A DNA stretch of 35,453 nucleotides from Deltaproteobacteria bacterium (GCA_030622135.1 JAUXGL010000019.1:1-35453); one strand, 5' to 3'; counted from the first letter of the stretch, positions 1 to 8,391 are shown. Made by a program: numbers and translations. The notes: generated by a model from the sequence alone, not told the origin.

Positions 1-64
1 CCAAGCTCAAAGTCATCAGTCCGAAAACGAAGCAGGCATTATATAGTGCCAATTTACTTCTCAT
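1..64 (-). CDS. Exported protein of unknown function, N-terminal fragment
   Basis: Only the first 21 codons lie in the window. They begin MRSKLALYNACFVFGLMTLS: a short basic start followed by a hydrophobic stretch, as in a signal peptide or membrane anchor. A GGGGAG ribosome-binding site sits 7 bases upstream of the ATG. The gene starts 52 bases after the stop of the upstream TPR protein on the same strand, so the two are probably co-transcribed. A small hairpin (CCGGA/TCCGG, 90-104) lies between them but has no T-tract. Nothing can be said about function. Confidence 0.55.
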   Translation of the reverse strand, partial: MRSKLALYNACFVFGLMTLSL

Positions 65-116
65 CTCGATACTCCCCAGATATAAGATTCCGGATTGGGT
101 CCGGGAGCCGGTCCAG

Positions 117-1187
117 TTACCATCTTCTAGAAAACGAGAAGATCACACCCAACCCGTCGGGTGTAGGAGCGAGGTTCGCCATATTACCGCCGCTCCGATC
201 GTAGGCCGGCGGATCTTGCAGCCACAGCGCTACACCGGTTGCCATTAGCGCCAAACCCGTTCCGAAGCCGGCGTACATCATTCCGGCCCAGAAGCGGCTT
301 CGATCTCTAGCGTCCCGATCGCCGGGTTCGTACTCGTCGGCGGCCATCATGGAGAGTGCCATGGACAACCCGCCGAAGGCCGTAAAACCCACACCGCTCC
401 AGAAGCTCACATGTCCCCACGTCGTGTAGGGATCGACGGACATGGCGCTTTCCGTCACCGGACCGGCTTCACTTCCCTCACCATACCAAGCTCCACGCTC
501 ACCGGGATATACCACCGCTGTAGTCGTTTTTGCCTTGGCTCTCGCGCGAAGATGGAAGGAATGTTTATGTCCCCCTGTACGGGCAAGCACGGCGCCGGTT
601 TTGTTGATGGCTTCAAAGTAGTAGTAGATTTCCTTTGCCGTCACTTCGGACGGAAGATCGATCGAGACCTCTGACGGACCGGATACCGAAGTGGCGATCC
701 GACGCTCTGCCCCACCCTCCGAAATCCGGTAGCGAAGTCGGATCGCCTTCACCATGTCGAGAGGATCGGACTTCAGCGTGACTCTCAGGCTAAGTCCTCT
801 CAGGGACTCGACTGCTTTCGTGAATTCATGAAAAAGGCCGATCGCCTCCATGTTCTGGCTCAGCGCCACTGCCTGGTAAAAAGGCGCGGCTATCTTGGGC
901 GAGAAGTTTTGGGGCAACTTGAAAGAGGGATCGATGGCCAGCAGGTGCCGGAAGGCCTGTACGGATTCCTCTGTTTTCTCCATGGCCGAGAGGCACAAGC
1001 CCTTGACGCGAAATGCCGATACCAGATCATGGGGACCAAGGTCAGACCTCTTCAGTATCCTCTCTACCATTTTCAGTGACTTGCAGTACTCCATTTGCTT
1101 GTACGAGTGCTCAGCCTTCCGAAGTCGGTTTTTTGACCAAGCCGGGGCAGAAACAAGAAACAGGACAATAAGAATCCACCTCCCCAT
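117..1187 (-). CDS. Exported TPR-like protein with two C-terminal membrane helices
   Basis: 356 residues. A signal peptide covers about residues 1-18 (ending APAWS). Residues 20-90 form helices with a TPR pattern: accumulation of per-unit counts, then a stretch ending in a Pro at 'AIDPSFKLPQNFSP', typical of PEGA/TPR proteins of Myxococcota. Residues 130-205 look like a beta-sandwich with alternating hydrophobics. Two membrane helices follow at about 257-282 and 299-323. The tail reads TPDGLGVIFSF, close to the ends of the proteins encoded at 12870 and 14241. The start is set by a clear AGGAGA site 9 bases upstream. It is divergent from the kinase gene at 1293. No specific function is assigned; a structural or adaptor role in the envelope is a guess. 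Confidence 0.85.
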   Translation of the reverse strand: MGRWILIVLFLVSAPAWSKNRLRKAEHSYKQMEYCKSLKMVERILKRSDLGPHDLVSAFRVKGLCLSAMEKTEESVQAFRHLLAIDPSFKLPQNFSPKIAAPFYQAVALSQNMEAIGLFHEFTKAVESLRGLSLRVTLKSDPLDMVKAIRLRYRISEGGAERRIATSVSGPSEVSIDLPSEVTAKEIYYYFEAINKTGAVLARTGGHKHSFHLRARAKAKTTTAVVYPGERGAWYGEGSEAGPVTESAMSVDPYTTWGHVSFWSGVGFTAFGGLSMALSMMAADEYEPGDRDARDRSRFWAGMMYAGFGTGLALMATGVALWLQDPPAYDRSGGNMANLAPTPDGLGVIFSFSRRW

Positions 1188-1242
1188 TAAATCGAATCTC
1201 CTTTTGAGAATTTTGATACAAGCAAGAGACGGGCTAGAACCC

Positions 1243-1248
1243 TATAAT
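1243..1248 (+). promoter_or_regulatory. Candidate -10 box upstream of the first kinase
   Basis: A perfect TATAAT lies in the short divergent region 1188-1292. TTGATA at 1213-1218 is 24 bp away, too far for a standard -35, so the -35 is unresolved. A transcript from here would begin near 1255, which argues against the TTG at 1254 as translation start and favours the ATG at 1293 or 1314. Confidence 0.4.
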
Positions 1249-1292
1249 ATTTATTGAAATATGTCAACTCAGGGGTTACCCTCAAGCCGCGA

Positions 1293-3257
1293 ATGCCTGG
1301 ACAAGATCGAGCGATGTTAGGCAGATACGAACTGCTGGGTTCCCTGAGCACAGGCGGAATGGCGGAGATCTTCTTGGCCCGCCAGACGGGCATCGAAGAT
1401 TTCGAAAAGCTTGTGGTTGTGAAGAAAATCCTCCCTCAACTCGCCAATGAAGAGGCGTTCGTGGAGATGTTCCTCGACGAAGCTCGCATCGCCGCCAAGC
1501 TGAACCATCCCAACATAGTCCAGATCTACGACCTGGGTCAGGAAGGAAACGAGTATTTCATCGCCATGGAATACCTCGAGGGGGAGAGCCTGGGATACTT
1601 GGTGAACAAGGCTCGGAAGGAAGGCTACAAGATACCTCCCGCGATTGCAGCCGGCATCATCGCCCAGGTTTGCGACGGTTTGGACTACGCCCACAAGTAT
1701 AAGGACGTCACGGGCAAACCCCAAGACATCGTCCACCGTGACGTCAGCCCTCAAAACATCATTGTCTTGTTCACCGGTTTGATAAAGCTGGTGGATTTCG
1801 GCATTGCCAAGGCAGCCTCCCAGATGCACAAGACCTGTATCGGCACCCTGAAGGGCAAGTTGGCCTACATGTCCCCGGAGCAGTGCACGGGCAAACAGCT
1901 GGACTTTCGATCCGACATTTTTTCAGTTGGAGTGGTATTCTGGGAGATTCTAACCCGGCAACGATTGTTCAAACGAGACTCAGAGGCAGAGGTTGTCAAC
2001 GCCATCAAATCCAAACCCATTCCCAATATTCGCGAAATCCGACCGGAGATCTCCTCCGAGCTCGAGGCTGTCGTCCACAAGGCCCTGGAGAAGAACCCCC
2101 AGGACCGATTCCAGAGCGCAGCAGAAATGGGCTCCGCCATCAGAAGGTACCTTCAGGAGATGGGGGTGTCGGCCGGCATCCCGGAGATTCATGCATTTGT
2201 GGATGGTATATTCATATTCGGTGCCCGGGCGCGCACAATCCATCAAGCGCTGGAGAATATATTAGCCAAGAGTGCCAGCGAAATCTCTTTTGGAGCAATC
2301 AAGCCGGGAAGCGATGCTTCCCTTCCATCGCGATCTGTTTATGTCGGGGTCGAGACAAGAGCAAAGCCTGTCCAGGTGGAGCCAGCCAGCCAGGATTTTG
2401 GCGAACCGATCCCGGCAACTACGGCCGGCAACGAGATACTTTATGCTCCAATGCGTATTCAAGATTCCGAGGCGCCTACGACCAGCAACGGGATACTTTA
2501 TGCTTCAGCGCGTATTCAAGGTTCCGAACCCAAAACCACCACGCAATCATCTCTCGCACAGCAATCCGCGGAGGCATCCGGACGAAAGATAACGACCATC
2601 GCTCGGATTTTACTCCCTGTCATTATAATGGCGGCCGTGGTGGGACTCTGGTCGTGGGTAAACAGCAAACCCACAAAGAGCGTACCGCCTGCGGTCAATA
2701 CGGACACTCCTGGACCTTCCACCGCCTCGTTGAATTCGCAGAGCACGCCCGAAGGTGGAACGGGTGCCGATGGTGAAGCCGGTGGAATTCCTCACCAGCA
2801 GAAAATGCAACCCACCTTGCTCTCGATCAAATCGCGTCCCGCCGGATGTAAGGTAAAAGTAGACGGTACCAGGATCTCCGGTCTCACTCCCATCGACCAT
2901 TTGGAGGTAGAACCCGACCAGGAGCATGTGGTTTTCGTAGTTTGCAAGGGACACCGAAAAGAATCCAAGCGGGTGACCGGTGCGCCTGCCCAGAAGATAT
3001 CCATGAATTTCACCCCGCGCCGCAGGGCAGTGCTCACGAGAAAAGCGTTCGGCTTCTTGCGCTTCGACACGGACCCCTGGAGCGAGGTTTACCTAGGCAG
3101 TCGAAAACTGGGCACAACCCCCCTGAAAAATGTGAAGTTGCCCGTGGGAACCCATACTCTCAAGGCGCTCAATAGGAACATGGGGATCGACAAAGCGATT
3201 AAGGTCGTCATCAAGCCGGGAAAGACCACTAAATTGATAATGAAACTCGGCGAGTAA
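1293..3257 (+). CDS. Transmembrane serine/threonine protein kinase with PEGA repeats
   Basis: 654 residues from ATG 1293; ATG 1314 is an alternative, and the open frame back to TTG 1254 is probably untranslated. The N-terminal Hanks-type kinase domain is complete: glycine loop STGGMAEIFLA, ATP lysine in VVVKK (about 44-45), catalytic HRDVSPQN (about 148-155), DFG (168-170) and SPEQ activation segment. It should phosphorylate Ser/Thr in the cytoplasm. A Pro/Ser/Thr-rich linker with a 19-residue tandem duplication leads to one membrane helix (about 436-456). Two PEGA-type beta domains follow (about 508-574 and 585-654), predicted periplasmic. PEGA domains are thought to bind surface structures, so a receptor kinase is likely. 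The same architecture recurs at 15548-18031. Substrate unknown. Confidence 0.9.
   Translation: MPGQDRAMLGRYELLGSLSTGGMAEIFLARQTGIEDFEKLVVVKKILPQLANEEAFVEMFLDEARIAAKLNHPNIVQIYDLGQEGNEYFIAMEYLEGESLGYLVNKARKEGYKIPPAIAAGIIAQVCDGLDYAHKYKDVTGKPQDIVHRDVSPQNIIVLFTGLIKLVDFGIAKAASQMHKTCIGTLKGKLAYMSPEQCTGKQLDFRSDIFSVGVVFWEILTRQRLFKRDSEAEVVNAIKSKPIPNIREIRPEISSELEAVVHKALEKNPQDRFQSAAEMGSAIRRYLQEMGVSAGIPEIHAFVDGIFIFGARARTIHQALENILAKSASEISFGAIKPGSDASLPSRSVYVGVETRAKPVQVEPASQDFGEPIPATTAGNEILYAPMRIQDSEAPTTSNGILYASARIQGSEPKTTTQSSLAQQSAEASGRKITTIARILLPVIIMAAVVGLWSWVNSKPTKSVPPAVNTDTPGPSTASLNSQSTPEGGTGADGEAGGIPHQQKMQPTLLSIKSRPAGCKVKVDGTRISGLTPIDHLEVEPDQEHVVFVVCKGHRKESKRVTGAPAQKISMNFTPRRRAVLTRKAFGFLRFDTDPWSEVYLGSRKLGTTPLKNVKLPVGTHTLKALNRNMGIDKAIKVVIKPGKTTKLIMKLGE
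2428..2541 (+). repeat. 57-bp tandem duplication inside the kinase linker
   Basis: Two adjacent 57-bp units (2428-2484 and 2485-2541) encode 19-residue repeats with the shared core ILYA..RIQ.SE. The first 46 or so bases of each unit are nearly identical and the rest has diverged. The frame is kept, so the linker between kinase and membrane helix has been lengthened by duplication. Confidence 0.8.
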
Positions 3258-3285
3258 CCGGCGCCCGTCTAAAAACCCCATTTTT

Positions 3286-4812
3286 CTAGGACTGCGCGGG
3301 CGGCTGCTTGACCGGTTCTCCGTTTGGGCCGATGTAGCGGCGGCCGAAGCCGGTTACGGCGGCGATGGCCATGACCGCGGCCAGCAACCAGCCGTGGAAG
3401 ACGTAGGGCCATACGCTCATGGGGGAGGGCGGGGTGATGAAAGCGAACTTGTCGGTAAGCGTTCGCAGAGTGGCCACGCCGATCAGCACGCCGCCGGACC
3501 AGGGGAAGATGTAGCCGAAGGCCGAGCTGACCGAATCCAGAAAGTTGGCGCGCCGGTAAGGGTGCAGCTTGAAAGTCTTGCCCATATCGCTGACGAAGGG
3601 GGCCGCGGCGATCTCGGCGGCGGTGTTGATGGTGATGAACATGTTCAGGGAGGCCACCACCGAGAACATGGCCAGCTCCACCCGCCAGACGGATTCCTTG
3701 ACCAGCCGCATGATGCCCTTCTTGATGCTCGGGAGCGCCCCACCCACCGCCATTATGTGCCCGGCGGTGACGATGAACAGGATGAGAATGCCCATCTTGA
3801 CGAAGCTGTTGATGCCGTCGGACAGCGCGCCGGTCAGGGCTCGTTTCTCCGGGTCCAGGGCCATGATGTCGGACGGCGCGGCCAGCGGGCCGCCGAGCCA
3901 GTCGGCCAAAAAACCGATGTTCGAAACCAGGATCATTCCGATCGCGACCAGGATGCCCCAGGTGACGGAGATGATGATGTGCCGGCCCGAGAGCGCCAGG
4001 TAGATGACCAGGCCGAAGGGGATCAGCATGAACAGGCCCTGGGGGTCGGAGAGCCGGCCGATCAGGGCGGACGCCCGTTCAACGTTCAGGTCGCCGCCGC
4101 CCCCGAAGATTAGAAACAGGATGGCGGCGGGAATGGCGGCGGCGATGGCGTACTTGAAGCGTGAGCGGACCACGCCGGGGATGTCGGTCTCCTGGGTGAC
4201 CGCCGAGACGATGGTGGTGTCTGAAACCGGCGCCAGATTGTCGCCGAAGGCGGCGCCGGAGAGGATGGCGGCGAAAAGGACCACCGGGTCCGCGCCCAAG
4301 ATAATGCCGGCGGGGAACATCAGCTCACAAAACGCGATGGTGGTGCCGTAGCCGGTGCCTACCGCCGTGGCGAAGACGGCCGCCAGGATGAACGTGGTGG
4401 TGACGAAGAGGGAGCCTGAAAAACCCGTGGCCCCGCCCAGCCAGACCAGGCCCTTGACCAGTCCCCCGGCCGCGAGCACCTTGGCGAAGATGCCCGCCCA
4501 GATCCAGCAGATCACCGCGATGACTCCCACGGGGATGCTCATTCCGTCGAAGATGGCCTGGCAGTAGTCGCCCCAGGGGCTCTTGCAGAAGAATATGCCT
4601 GTCACCAGGCCGGCCACCACACCGAGGATCAGGGCGGACTCGTCCGGCGCTCCGTACTCCGCCAAAAGCACGCAGACCACGACGGCCCAGACGATGAAGA
4701 CCAGCATGGGGATGGCCGAACCCAGGGGGCCCAGACGGAACTCCAGGTGGGTCACCTTCCGGCCGTAGGCTACGGCCTCGGCTTTCTCTTTGAGCCCTTT
4801 TTCGCAGGTCAT
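3286..4812 (-). CDS. nhaC: Na+/H+ antiporter, NhaC family
   Basis: 508 residues from ATG 4812, with about 11-12 hydrophobic segments. The family signature GDNLAPVSDTT is intact (about 190-200), and GYGTTIAFCELMFPAG and the paired helix regions match NhaC antiporters. It should exchange internal Na+ for external H+ (or a related ion/organate pair) across the inner membrane. An in-frame TTG at 4821 lies upstream of the predicted transcription start and is disfavoured. No Shine-Dalgarno is visible; the -10 box ends 8 bases before the ATG, so a leaderless mRNA is predicted. It is divergent from the dodecin gene, whose -35 box lies 2 bp from its own. Exact ion specificity cannot be read from sequence. 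Confidence 0.9.
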   Translation of the reverse strand: MTCEKGLKEKAEAVAYGRKVTHLEFRLGPLGSAIPMLVFIVWAVVVCVLLAEYGAPDESALILGVVAGLVTGIFFCKSPWGDYCQAIFDGMSIPVGVIAVICWIWAGIFAKVLAAGGLVKGLVWLGGATGFSGSLFVTTTFILAAVFATAVGTGYGTTIAFCELMFPAGIILGADPVVLFAAILSGAAFGDNLAPVSDTTIVSAVTQETDIPGVVRSRFKYAIAAAIPAAILFLIFGGGGDLNVERASALIGRLSDPQGLFMLIPFGLVIYLALSGRHIIISVTWGILVAIGMILVSNIGFLADWLGGPLAAPSDIMALDPEKRALTGALSDGINSFVKMGILILFIVTAGHIMAVGGALPSIKKGIMRLVKESVWRVELAMFSVVASLNMFITINTAAEIAAAPFVSDMGKTFKLHPYRRANFLDSVSSAFGYIFPWSGGVLIGVATLRTLTDKFAFITPPSPMSVWPYVFHGWLLAAVMAIAAVTGFGRRYIGPNGEPVKQPPAQS

Positions 4813-4819
4813 GTCAGGC

Positions 4820-4848
4820 AATAGATCACGTCACTGCCTTCGGGTCAA
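4820..4848 (-). promoter_or_regulatory. Predicted promoter of nhaC (leaderless layout)
   Basis: On the minus strand: TTGACC (4848-4843), 17-bp spacer, TCTATT (4825-4820). Only 7 bases separate the -10 from the ATG at 4812, so transcription should begin at or within a base or two of the start codon. Confidence 0.5.
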
Positions 4849-4850
4849 GG

Positions 4851-4879
4851 TTGACATCGCTTTCCAACGATGGGATGCT
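4851..4879 (+). promoter_or_regulatory. Predicted promoter of the dodecin gene
   Basis: TTGACA (4851-4856), 17-bp spacer, GATGCT (4874-4879). The -35 box stands back to back with the -35 of nhaC (GGTCAAGGTTGACA). The expected start near 4886 gives a leader of about 30 bases containing a good GGAGGAG site. Confidence 0.5.
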
Positions 4880-4915
4880 TGGCCTCCCAAAAACACCGAA
4901 ACCCTGGAGGAGAAC

Positions 4916-5128
4916 ATGACCGAGAGCATCTACAAGATCGTCGAGTTGGTAGGAACCAGCCCCGAATCCTGGGAAGAGGCTGCCAAGAACGCCGTGAACA
5001 CGGCCGGCAAGACTCTCAAGGATCTGCGCATTGCCGAGATCGTGCAGATGGACATGAAGGTCGAGGAGAACCGGGTGGTGGCCTACCGCGCCAGGGTCAA
5101 GCTCTCTTTTAAATTCCAGGAGGGGTAG
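4916..5128 (+). CDS. Dodecin family protein
   Basis: 70 residues, the usual dodecin length. The motif YKIVELVGTSPESWEEAAKN and the closing strand RARVKLSFKF match the family, which forms hollow dodecamers that store flavin (and CoA in some members) in the cytoplasm. The start is the ATG preceded by GGAGGAG. The residue that normally stacks on the flavin ring (Trp in the DWFEV segment of classical members) is Ile39 here (KDLRIAEIV). This places it in the Trp-less subgroup, whose ligand is less certain. It has its own promoter and is followed by a probable terminator. Confidence 0.9.
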   Translation: MTESIYKIVELVGTSPESWEEAAKNAVNTAGKTLKDLRIAEIVQMDMKVEENRVVAYRARVKLSFKFQEG

Positions 5129-5208
5129 GCGCTTATTGCTGGAGACACGGCAACATGTTGTCTGGTAGTTGGTGACGGCAGTGAGTACCCATGTCGGTTA
5201 AGCCAACA

Positions 5209-5248
5209 CTTTTTCCAAACGAAGTCTTGGGAAAAGCGTAGGTTTTTT
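5209..5248 (+). terminator. Probable rho-independent terminator after dodecin
   Basis: A 10-bp stem (5209-5218 pairing with 5227-5236, one G-T pair) with an 8-base loop is followed after 6 bases by a run of six T. It lies in the 181-bp gap between dodecin and the dehydrogenase; the rest of the gap shows no clear signal. Confidence 0.45.
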
Positions 5249-5309
5249 GTGTGATGAGTTGTGTTGGGACTGACGTCGTCGCCCGGTTTGTTGCGGACTG
5301 GAGAACAAT

Positions 5310-6272
5310 ATGAAGAAAATTCTTGTTACTGGGGCCGTGGGTCAGATCGGCTCGGAGCTGACCCTTGCGCTAAGGGAACGCTACGGTTCCGACAACGTGG
5401 TTGCCGGGGGGCGCAAGACCGAGCCCTCGCCCCAGCTGCGTGACTCGGGGCCCTTCGAGTGGGTGGATTGCACCAACCTGGGGGCACTGAACGAGGCTGT
5501 CAAGAAGTACAAAATCGACACGATGTACCACCTGCCCGCGCTTTTGTCGGCCGTCGCGGAGGCCAAGCCGCAGATGGCCTGGCACGTCAACATCAACGGT
5601 TTGTACAACGCTCTGGAGGTCTGCCGGGAGCAGGGCTGTGCCATCTTCGTGCCCAGCTCCATCGGTGCCTTCGGCCTCAGCACTCCCCTGGACAACACTC
5701 CCCAGGACACCGTCCAGCGCCCCAACACCATGTACGGGGTGACCAAGGTGGCCGGCGAGCTCCTGTGCGACTATTACCACAAGCGCTTCGGAGTAGACGT
5801 CCGGGGAGTGCGCTACCCGGGGATCGTCTCCAACGTGACCCTGCCGGGCGGCGGCACCACCGATTACGCCGTGGCCATCTACTACGAGGCCGTCAAGGGC
5901 AACAAGTTCACTTGCTACCTGAAAGAGGGCACCTACTTGGACATGATGTACATGCCCGACGCCATCAAGGCCGGCATCGACCTCATGGAGGCGGACCCGT
6001 CCAGGCTGAAGCACCGCAACGCCTTCAACGTCACCGCCATGAGCTTTGCCCCCGAGATCATCTTCCAAGAGATCAAGAAGCACGTCCCCGACTTCGAAAT
6101 GGACTACCAGGTCGACCCGGTTCGCCAGGCCATCGCCGAATCCTGGCCCAACAAGATGGACGACATCTGCGCCCGCGAGGAATGGGGCTGGGCGCCCGAG
6201 TACGACCTGCCCAAGATGACCGCGGACATGCTCAAGGTCCTCCGCGAGCGCCACGCCCGGGGCGATTTCTAG
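5310..6272 (+). CDS. tdh: L-threonine 3-dehydrogenase, short-chain (SDR/epimerase) type
   Basis: 320 residues, full length for this family. The N-terminal Rossmann motif GAVGQIG (8-14) binds NAD. The SDR catalytic pair is Y142-x3-K146 (MYGVTK), with Ser116/117 in VPSSIGAFG. The segments RYPGIVS, GGGTTDYAV and YMPDAIKA are characteristic of the Flavobacterium/Cupriavidus-type threonine dehydrogenase rather than sugar epimerases. The enzyme oxidises L-threonine to 2-amino-3-ketobutyrate, which normally goes on to glycine and acetyl-CoA through Kbl. No kbl lies nearby. The start codon follows a CTGGAG site. The gene stands alone between a terminator and the DUF4276 fragment. Confidence 0.88.
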   Translation: MKKILVTGAVGQIGSELTLALRERYGSDNVVAGGRKTEPSPQLRDSGPFEWVDCTNLGALNEAVKKYKIDTMYHLPALLSAVAEAKPQMAWHVNINGLYNALEVCREQGCAIFVPSSIGAFGLSTPLDNTPQDTVQRPNTMYGVTKVAGELLCDYYHKRFGVDVRGVRYPGIVSNVTLPGGGTTDYAVAIYYEAVKGNKFTCYLKEGTYLDMMYMPDAIKAGIDLMEADPSRLKHRNAFNVTAMSFAPEIIFQEIKKHVPDFEMDYQVDPVRQAIAESWPNKMDDICAREEWGWAPEYDLPKMTADMLKVLRERHARGDF

Positions 6273-6424
6273 CGCTAGCTTCCCCTCGGATGCCAACCCC
6301 CACTTGATCTCCTGGACCGGTTTGGTTTGGACTAGATTACCCCAAAGTTACCCCGGCTAATGAGTGGAGTAAAGGAGGAAGAGGAGGACGGAGGTTCGCT
6401 AAGTACCTGTTTTCCAAAGAGTTG

Positions 6425-6901
6425 ATGTGCCTCCGTCCCCCAGATTCTCCCCCAGATTCGCTGAACGATGCTGCTCACGGTGATGTGGCCATCCTGCTCG
6501 TTGATTCAGAGGAACCGGTCACTGGCAACTTTCCTTGGGAGCACGTAAAGGCACGACCGGGCGACGGCTGGGATAAGCCGGAAGCCGCCACCGATGATCA
6601 CCTGCACCTTATGGTTGAGTGCATGGAGAGTTGGTTCCTGGCTGACAAAGAGGCACTTGAGAAGTTCTATGGCCAGGGCTTCAAGAACAACTCGCTCCCC
6701 GCCAAACCCAAGATCGAGGAAGTTTCAAAGTCCGATGTCTACAGGGGGTTGAAGGATGCCACCAAGGACACGAAGAAGGGGGAGTACGGCAAAGGCACGC
6801 ACTCTTTCAAGATTCTAGCCATCGTTGATCCGGCCAAGGTCCGAGACGCTGCGCCGTCCGCTGATCGGCTGCTGAAACACCTGGACATGGTTTTGCGATG
6901 A
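6425..6901 (+). CDS. DUF4276 family protein, apparently missing its N-terminus
   Basis: 158 residues from ATG 6425 (TTG 6422 also possible). The segments VAILLVDSEEPV, HLHLMVECMESWFLADKEALEKFYG and the closing GTHSFKILAIVDPAKVRDA..RLLKHL match the middle and C-terminal parts of DUF4276 proteins, which are often found near ATPases in defence or mobile contexts. The family's usual first 50-60 residues, with a glycine-rich start and CREGFRKF-type helix, are absent. The frame stays open upstream to 6308 but encodes nothing like them. A purine-rich GGAGG run (6374-6394) lies too far from any ATG. Function unknown. A truncated pseudogene or an imported fragment is likely. Confidence 0.6.
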   Translation: MCLRPPDSPPDSLNDAAHGDVAILLVDSEEPVTGNFPWEHVKARPGDGWDKPEAATDDHLHLMVECMESWFLADKEALEKFYGQGFKNNSLPAKPKIEEVSKSDVYRGLKDATKDTKKGEYGKGTHSFKILAIVDPAKVRDAAPSADRLLKHLDMVLR

Positions 6902-6948
6902 TGGTCTCAGTCCTTTATTCCTAGTCCTCTTGCTGATTCTGGTGTACT

Positions 6949-8382
6949 TCAAGGCCAGATGTCGGAAAGTCTCAGGATCCGGGTGATGCCCTTGTTGTTG
7001 CCGATGGCTATGATCTGGCCGTCGGGGGAAAAGGTCACGGCCGTCAGGGCGCGTTCCGCGCGCCGCGAGAATGCGATCTCGCCGGTGCCGGCGTCGAAGG
7101 CCGTGAAGTAGCCGTTGAATGTTACGCTCACCAAGAGGTTGGCGGGATTGGGCGAGAACGCAAGGCTCTTGATGATGTCTCCGGCCCCGCTGTCGATCGT
7201 GCGGATCTCAAGGCCGTTGCCGAGGTTCCAGATACGGATCATCCCGCGCCCGTAAGCGGCGGCGATTTGGGCCCCGTCGGGGGAAAAGGCGATTGCCGTA
7301 ACCTCGCGGTCTGGGTCCTCGAAGACGAACAATTCGGTCCAGTCTACTACGTTCCATACCCGGACGCTGCCCGGGTGGGTCAGGAGCCCGAGTCCCGCCG
7401 CTAACATCGTGCCGTCCGGTGAAAACTCCACGTCGTTCACCCGGTCGCCCGGCTCGATCAACCGTACGAGAGAGCCGCCTTCGAGGTTCCGTACACGGAT
7501 GGTGTGGTCCCAGCTTCCGCTGGCCAGCAAACGGTCGTCCGGAGAGAGCGACACCGCTTGTACGAAGTCCGTGTGATCATTGTTGGTGGTGAGCAGTGTG
7601 CCGGACTGCGTGTCCCAGATCCGTACCGTGTTGTCTTGACCGCCGCTTACTATTTGCGTTGTGTCGTTCGTCACCGCAACCGTAAGCACGGAGCCCGTGT
7701 GGCCCACGAGCCGGATCAACGACCTTCCGTCCAGCAGATCCCAGACCGCGATGGTTCGATCGAAGCCGCCGCTTGCGATGATGTTGCTTGGTCCCTGGCG
7801 CGGAAAGGCCAGGGCGCCGACCATGTTGGGGTGGGTGGCGATGGTGCGTATGTCGGCATCGGGAGAATCTATCGATTCGACCAGGTTGAATCGCATGTAA
7901 ACGCGGTTGCCGGGGTTGCCCTCCGTGTCGAGCAGCGTGAGGATTGCCAATGTCTTTACAGCGCCCATATCCGGAACTTTATTGAGAATGCCGGATAAGG
8001 TTGCGGCGCCGCTCTCCGGATCGACCTGTAGCGGCACTTGCAGATGGCGATCGGCGTACTCCAGTTCCAGGGCGAGCGAGCCAACCCGGCCGGTGTTACC
8101 CCGGCCGACGACGAGGCGGATGTTAAAAGCCCGCTCTGGAAGTATCTTGAGTGGGCTGTAGAAACTTTCGAGTCGCGGGGCGGCCGTCATCCAGTCCGGT
8201 GCCTTGGGCGGTGTGCCCTCCACCACGATTCCACCTTCGAATGTCATGGCCTCGATGATTGCGTTGGCTTCCCGGCGCAGTTCATTGGACGTTGTATAAA
8301 CATCGTTCTCCGGTTTGCACGCCCCGGCGAGCAACACAGCACTGACCGCCAAGAGCCACCCAATGAGTCTCATCGAACACAT
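6949..8382 (-). CDS. WD40-repeat lipoprotein (seven-bladed propeller)
   Basis: 477 residues. A lipoprotein signal peptide ends in LLAGAC with the lipidated Cys at 22; the second ATG at 8373 would give the same signal three residues shorter. After a beta-rich region (about 25-185), seven WD40 repeats follow, each with an FSPDG- or SPDD-type turn and a closing IRIW/VRVW strand. They make a complete propeller, presumably facing the periplasm as a protein-binding platform. Two promoter-like sites lie upstream; the nearer one would give almost no 5' leader. A second WD40 lipoprotein lies at 33926. Partner unknown. Confidence 0.88.
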   Translation of the reverse strand: MCSMRLIGWLLAVSAVLLAGACKPENDVYTTSNELRREANAIIEAMTFEGGIVVEGTPPKAPDWMTAAPRLESFYSPLKILPERAFNIRLVVGRGNTGRVGSLALELEYADRHLQVPLQVDPESGAATLSGILNKVPDMGAVKTLAILTLLDTEGNPGNRVYMRFNLVESIDSPDADIRTIATHPNMVGALAFPRQGPSNIIASGGFDRTIAVWDLLDGRSLIRLVGHTGSVLTVAVTNDTTQIVSGGQDNTVRIWDTQSGTLLTTNNDHTDFVQAVSLSPDDRLLASGSWDHTIRVRNLEGGSLVRLIEPGDRVNDVEFSPDGTMLAAGLGLLTHPGSVRVWNVVDWTELFVFEDPDREVTAIAFSPDGAQIAAAYGRGMIRIWNLGNGLEIRTIDSGAGDIIKSLAFSPNPANLLVSVTFNGYFTAFDAGTGEIAFSRRAERALTAVTFSPDGQIIAIGNNKGITRILRLSDIWP

Positions 8383-8391
8383 TCCGACCAG

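Noticed and set aside
90-104. Hairpin CCGGA/TCCGG between the first two minus-strand genes as a terminator
   Set aside because: Only five base pairs and no T-tract on either strand.
1254-1292. N-terminal extension of the first kinase from TTG 1254
   Set aside because: It begins within a few bases of a perfect -10 box and adds no conserved residues before the kinase fold.
5370-6296. Long antisense and out-of-frame ORFs over the threonine dehydrogenase
   Set aside because: The plus frame encodes a complete Rossmann enzyme; the others are rich in Gly/His/Val or Arg/Pro as expected of shadow frames.
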